Positions 5,174-8,091 of a stretch of DNA of 8,091 nucleotides are shown in pieces (within the stretch, counting starts at the first letter, position 1; the number at the start of each line of letters is the position of its first letter). The stretch comes from Pedococcus sp. Lineage in GTDB: Bacteria > Actinomycetota > Actinomycetes > Actinomycetales > Dermatophilaceae. Below the pieces are notes generated by a model. That model did no database searches. It was not told the origin of the DNA and saw only the letters and a program-made list of their open reading frames with translations. Where the stretch lies: positions 1 to 8,091 of the forward strand of contig JAICSZ010000075.1 in NCBI GenBank assembly GCA_025936615.1, given 5' to 3'. The position numbers and the translations under genes were made by a program.

Positions 5174-6856
5174 ATGAAGCTTCCCCTCGACCCGGCCAAG
5201 GCCGCCCGCGGTGCCGCCCTCGCCCGCCTGCTCGTCCGGCACGGACGCTCGGACGTGGTGAGCGGCGTCGGGTTCGACGAGTTCCTCGTCGAGGACGAGC
5301 GCCCGGCCGGCGACCAGGACGGCGCGGCGTCGCTCGCCGACGACCTCGAGGCGATGGGGCCCACCTACATCAAGCTCGGCCAGCTGCTGTCCACGCGGGT
5401 GGACCTGCTGCCCCCGACCTACACCGAGGCGCTGACCAGGCTGCAGGACGACGTCGCGCCGTTCTCGTTCGAGGAGGTCAAGCAGATCGTCGAGGACGAG
5501 CTCGGGTTCAGCATCCGGCACGGCTTCGAGTCCTTCGACGAGGAACCCTTGGCGGCCGCCTCGCTCGGGCAGGTCCACCGGGCGGTGCTGCGCAGTGGTC
5601 GCGACGTCGTCGTGAAGGTGCAACGACCCGGCATACGTGAAGTGGTCCGCGACGACATGGAGCTCCTCGGCACGCTCGCTGAGCTCGCCGACGACCACAC
5701 CGACGTGGGCCGCAGGTACGGGCTCGGGCAGCTGCTCACGCAGTTCCGGCGCTCCCTCGCCGGCGAGCTGGACTACCAGCGCGAGGCCGCCAACCTGCGC
5801 CGGCTCGGCGAGCTCACCTCGTCGTACCCGCACCTGGTGGTGCCGGAGCCGGTCGCCGACTACACGAGCAGCCGCGTGCTCACGATGGACCACCTGTCCG
5901 GCCGCAAGGTCACCGACGTGGGTCCTCTCGGCCTGCTCGACGTCGACAGCGAGCCGCTGGTTCAGGAGCTGTTCGCGGCGTACCTGCGGATGATCCTCGT
6001 CGACGGGTTCCTCCACGCCGACCCGCACCCGGGCAACGTGCTGCTCATGCCCGACGGGCGGCTCGGCATCATCGACCTCGGCATGGTCGCCACGGTGCCG
6101 CCGCGGGTCCAGGACAAGATCGTCAAGCTGCTGCTGTCCATCAGCGACACCGACGGCGAGCAGACCGCGGCGGTCCTGGCGTCGATGGGGCAGCCGTTGG
6201 AGGGGTACGACGCGGCGCGGTTCCGCGACGACGTGGCGGCGCTGGTGACGCGGGCGGTGGCGCTGGGCGGTGACGTGCAGGCCGGGGCGGTCCTCGTCGA
6301 GCTCAGCCGGCTGTCCGGCGTGCACGGGCTGCGGCCCCCACCCGAGATGGCGATGGTCGGCAAGGCGCTGCTCAACCTCGACCAGGTCACCACCCACCTC
6401 GACCCGTCCTTCGCCCCGGCAAAGGCGATCCGCGACAACGTCGCCGAGATCATGGGCAGCGGGCTCAACGTCTCGCCGGCAGGGATCATGGCAGCCGCGA
6501 TCGACGCCAAGGACTTCGCCGCGAACTTCGCGGGCCGCGCCAACCGGATCATGGACAACCTCGCGGACGGCCGGTTCTCGGTGCGCGTGGATGCCGTCGA
6601 CGAGGCGCGGCTGCTGCACGTGATGCAGCGCCTCGCCAACCGGCTCACGATGGGCATCGTGCTCGCGGCCCTCGTGGTCGGTGCCGCGCTGATGATGCAG
6701 GTGCCGACCGAGACGCGGATCCTCGGCTATCCCGCGATCGCCATGGTGTTCTTCCTGCTGGCGGCGCTGGGCGGCGCGGCGCTGGTCGTCTCGATCATCC
6801 GCCACGACCAGCCCACGGCCCGTTCCGCGGAGCGGGACCGCGACCCGCGCACCTGA
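5174..6856 (+). CDS. AarF/UbiB/ABC1-family atypical protein kinase-like membrane protein
   Basis: A member of the ABC1/ADCK/UbiB family of atypical kinase/ATPase-like proteins, linked elsewhere to isoprenoid quinone and lipid metabolism. Its 560 residues contain all hallmarks: YIKLGQ (65-70, the KxGQ motif), AAASLGQVHRA (127-137, the Ala-rich loop replacing the kinase Gly-rich loop), the nucleotide-binding lysine Lys148 in VVVKVQRPG, ELDYQREAAN (198-207), catalytic HADPHPGN (281-288) and metal-binding DLG (301-303). The C-terminus has two membrane helices, about 492-509 and 517-541, then a charged tail. No key residue is missing. ATG 5174 is preferred over ATG 5165 because GAGG at 5161-5164 is correctly spaced only for 5174. 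Single gene, divergent from a small membrane protein; terminated by the hairpin at 6877-6921. Actinobacteria generally use menaquinone, so a ubiquinone-specific role should not be assumed. Confidence 0.95.
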   Translation: MKLPLDPAKAARGAALARLLVRHGRSDVVSGVGFDEFLVEDERPAGDQDGAASLADDLEAMGPTYIKLGQLLSTRVDLLPPTYTEALTRLQDDVAPFSFEEVKQIVEDELGFSIRHGFESFDEEPLAAASLGQVHRAVLRSGRDVVVKVQRPGIREVVRDDMELLGTLAELADDHTDVGRRYGLGQLLTQFRRSLAGELDYQREAANLRRLGELTSSYPHLVVPEPVADYTSSRVLTMDHLSGRKVTDVGPLGLLDVDSEPLVQELFAAYLRMILVDGFLHADPHPGNVLLMPDGRLGIIDLGMVATVPPRVQDKIVKLLLSISDTDGEQTAAVLASMGQPLEGYDAARFRDDVAALVTRAVALGGDVQAGAVLVELSRLSGVHGLRPPPEMAMVGKALLNLDQVTTHLDPSFAPAKAIRDNVAEIMGSGLNVSPAGIMAAAIDAKDFAANFAGRANRIMDNLADGRFSVRVDAVDEARLLHVMQRLANRLTMGIVLAALVVGAALMMQVPTETRILGYPAIAMVFFLLAALGGAALVVSIIRHDQPTARSAERDRDPRT

Positions 6857-6876
6857 CTGCCTCCCGCGGCCGGTCG

Positions 6877-6921
6877 CGGCTGGGGCGGCACCCCCAGACC
6901 TTCGAGGTGCCGCCCCAGCCG
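6877..6921. terminator. Strong bidirectional terminator hairpin between converging genes
   Basis: Arms GGCTGGGGCGGCACC (6878-6892) and GGTGCCGCCCCAGCC (6906-6920) are perfectly complementary over 15 bp. One further C-G pair (6877/6921) makes a 16-bp stem, with a 13-nt loop. It lies in the 71 bases between the kinase stop and the stop of the convergent secreted-protein gene, so it can end both transcripts. There is no U-tract. This is the longest perfect stem I found in the window. Confidence 0.8.
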
Positions 6922-6927
6922 TCGTCC

Positions 6928-7443
6928 TCAGTGCTGGGCGATCACCGTCTTCCAGCCGCTGTCGGAGGCGAACCCCTGCGGGAAGTTGTCATCCGTGGCG
7001 CTCGAGTCGAACACGCAGAACTGGACCCAGGCGGCGCCGTTCTGCAGCGTTCCCGACACGTACGGTGAACCGAACGGCTGGTCGACGAGCTTGACCACGA
7101 ACCGGTTCACGTGCCACTTGCCGTCGCACTGGATCGACTGTCCGGCTGGGTCGTTGGCGTACTGGTAGTTGGTGTCGTACCACGCGTCCGAGGTCATGCC
7201 CGAGCCCTCGGCCGTCGGGTCGGCGCCACCCTGCTTGACCGATGCCCACAGGTGGGTTCCGGTCTCGCCCCCGTAGCAGCGGAACTTGGCCTGGATGTAG
7301 GCGTCGCTGCCGTCGGCGACGACGTGCTGGCCGACCCAGGCGATCTCAGGGGCCGGCATCTCAGCGGCTGACGCGGAGGCGGCCGGCAGTGCGGCGCCGG
7401 CGAGCGCCAGGGTGGCGGCTGCAGCGAGCATGGAACGTCTCAT
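6928..7443 (-). CDS. Small secreted protein of unknown function
   Basis: I do not recognise a named family with confidence. The 171-residue product starts with a clear Sec signal peptide: MRRS, an Ala/Leu-rich core, then ASASAA with likely cleavage after Ala26 or Ala27. The mature part of about 145 residues is rich in Gly, Trp, Tyr and Asp with alternating hydrophobic stretches, suggesting a compact beta-sandwich. It has three cysteines (56 in KFRCYGG, 106 in IQCDGKW, 143 in QFCVFDS), so at most one internal disulfide and one free Cys. The layout, with a Cys-Gly-Gly strand, a C-D-G-K-W-H turn and a late Cys, loosely recalls small actinobacterial exported proteins such as DUF6299; that likeness is from memory and weak. 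The start is supported by GGGAGA (7453-7448) four bases upstream of ATG 7443. It has its own leader with a hairpin and shares a terminator with the convergent kinase gene. Confidence 0.85.
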   Translation of the reverse strand: MRRSMLAAAATLALAGAALPAASASAAEMPAPEIAWVGQHVVADGSDAYIQAKFRCYGGETGTHLWASVKQGGADPTAEGSGMTSDAWYDTNYQYANDPAGQSIQCDGKWHVNRFVVKLVDQPFGSPYVSGTLQNGAAWVQFCVFDSSATDDNFPQGFASDSGWKTVIAQH

Positions 7444-7466
7444 GAAGTCTCCCGGTGGTCGCAGTC

Positions 7467-7491
7467 ATGGCACCGCTACCTGCGGCGCCAT
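7467..7491 (-). promoter_or_regulatory. 5'-leader hairpin, also a possible 8-codon leaderless upstream frame, ahead of the secreted protein
   Basis: On the + strand ATGGCACCGC (7467-7476) and GCGGCGCCAT (7482-7491) form 10-bp arms with one mismatch and a 5-nt loop. Read on the - strand, ATG at 7491-7489 opens a frame coding MAPQVAVP and stopping at 7467-7465, matching the hairpin almost base for base. A TANNNT -10 (TAGCGT, 7503-7498) ends six bases before that ATG, so a transcript would begin with the hairpin. The secreted protein's ATG is 21 bases after the upstream stop codon. The role (mRNA stability, attenuation or an operator) is not known. Confidence 0.4.
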
Positions 7492-7497
7492 GCCGCC

Positions 7498-7503
7498 ACG
7501 CTA
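7498..7503 (-). promoter_or_regulatory. Candidate -10 element (TAGCGT) for the secreted-protein gene
   Basis: TAGCGT on the - strand fits TANNNT and would place the transcription start near 7491, about 48 bases before the ATG at 7443. No convincing TTGACA-like -35 is present 16-18 bases upstream, which is common in actinobacterial promoters. Confidence 0.35.
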
Positions 7504-7573
7504 GGGAGTGCGCCGCTGCCCCGGATCCCGCCGAAGGATGACCCGCCCCCTACGCCGGATGCGGTAAGTCGGC

Positions 7574-8091
7574 TCAGGCGACGCGGCCCTCGGGCGCCAT
7601 CTCCTTGGTCTTGCCCGGGTCGCGCACGACGACGTCCCCGAGGACCTCGTCGATCTGCTTCAGCTGTGCCGCCTCGAGCTTCACGCCGGCGGCCTTGACG
7701 TTCTCGGCCACCTGCTCGGGGCGCGAGGCGCCGACGAGTGCGGCAGCAACGTTGGGGTTCTGCAGGACCCATGCAACCGCCAGCTGTGCCATCGACAGGC
7801 CGGCCTCGTCGGCGACCGGCTTGAGGGCCTGCACACGCGTCAGGACGTCGTCGTCCATGAACCGCTTGACGAAGTTCGCGCCGCCCTTCTCATCCGTGGC
7901 GCGCGAGCCGGCGGGCGGCGGCTGGCCCGGCTGGTACTTGCCGGTCAACACACCCTGCGCGACGGGGCTCCACACGATCTGGCTGATGCCGAGCTCCTCG
8001 CACGTCGGGACGACCTCGCCCTCGATGACCCGCCACAGCATCGAGTACTGCGGTTGGCTGGAGATGAGCTGGATGTTGAGCTCCTCGGCCA
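7574..8091 (-). CDS. Aldo/keto reductase, Kv-beta/YghZ-like subgroup (5' end beyond the window)
   Basis: An NADPH-dependent oxidoreductase of the TIM-barrel AKR superfamily, reducing aldehydes or ketones in the cytoplasm. About 172 C-terminal residues are visible of a family length near 325-335; the frame runs off the right edge without a start (the ATG at 8041 is internal, since AEELNIQLISSQPQYS precedes it in frame and fits the family). Landmarks: SQPQYSML before helix alpha6, IVWSPVAQGVLTGKY with the cofactor-loop serine, PAGSRA, MAQLAVAWVLQNPNVAAALVGAS and SRPEQVAENVKA, which together bind the NADPH phosphates, then the closing helix QLKQIDEVLG. The catalytic Asp/Tyr/Lys/His lie in the missing half. 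The stop at 7576-7574 is followed by 130 bases leading to the secreted-protein gene on the same strand, without a clear terminator. Substrate unknown. Confidence 0.93.
   Translation of the reverse strand, partial: AEELNIQLISSQPQYSMLWRVIEGEVVPTCEELGISQIVWSPVAQGVLTGKYQPGQPPPAGSRATDEKGGANFVKRFMDDDVLTRVQALKPVADEAGLSMAQLAVAWVLQNPNVAAALVGASRPEQVAENVKAAGVKLEAAQLKQIDEVLGDVVVRDPGKTKEMAPEGRVA

Noticed and set aside
5108..6805. A 565-codon open frame antisense to the AarF-like kinase
   Set aside because: Its product is a low-complexity run rich in Arg, His, Val, Glu and Gln, typical of the reverse frame of a high-GC gene; the sense strand carries every ABC1 motif intact.
1..8091. A novel multi-gene defence, mobile or biosynthetic system
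   Set aside because: Genes alternate in strand and belong to ordinary housekeeping or transport families; there are no nucleases, integrases, repeats with spacers, toxin-antitoxin pairs or shifts in composition.

Overview
The window is about 70% GC with dense, strongly GC-biased codons and many GTG/TTG start options. It carries a secreted peptidoglycan amidase, a small two-helix actinobacterial membrane protein and a Kv-beta-type aldo/keto reductase. Together these suggest a chromosomal segment of a high-GC Gram-positive actinobacterium. An Intrasporangiaceae-like soil genus would fit, but that placement is an inference from style, not from a marker gene. I see no tRNA, rRNA, CRISPR array, insertion sequence, integrase or attachment site.

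Layout, left to right. (1) A secreted modular N-acetylmuramoyl-L-alanine amidase on the + strand (102-2366), with signal peptide, N-terminal beta domain, zinc PGRP/amidase domain, PG_binding_1 domain and five FG-GAP/VCBS-type repeats. (2) A convergent junction with a long GC-rich hairpin that overlaps the stop codon of (3), a LysR-type regulator on the - strand (2434-3309). (4) A short AT-rich divergent promoter region holding a perfect ATTG-N7-CAAT dyad, the textbook LysR operator form. (5) An MFS exporter on the + strand (best start TTG 3498, end 4844), very probably the regulator's target. (6) A 64-residue membrane protein on the - strand (4903-5097), divergent from (7) an AarF/UbiB/ABC1 atypical kinase on the + strand (5174-6856). 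(8) A perfect 15-bp (16 with one extra pair) hairpin as shared terminator, then (9) a secreted protein of unknown function on the - strand (6928-7443), preceded by a 10-bp-arm hairpin that could also be an 8-codon upstream frame. (10) The 3' part of an aldo/keto reductase on the - strand, cut by the right edge.

The genes are mostly single transcription units in alternating orientation rather than one operon. The clearest functional pair is the LysR regulator with the MFS transporter, where a ligand-sensing regulator probably controls both itself and the exporter through the shared dyad. The amidase acts outside the cell on peptidoglycan, the AarF-like kinase is at the membrane, and the small secreted protein is unassigned.

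I do not see a convincing new multi-gene system here. The items most worth a second look are the apparently self-closing five-repeat module of the amidase, the hairpin and possible leaderless micro-ORF ahead of the unknown secreted protein, the GNRA hairpin over the kinase's ribosome-binding region, and the sharply defined LysR dyad.
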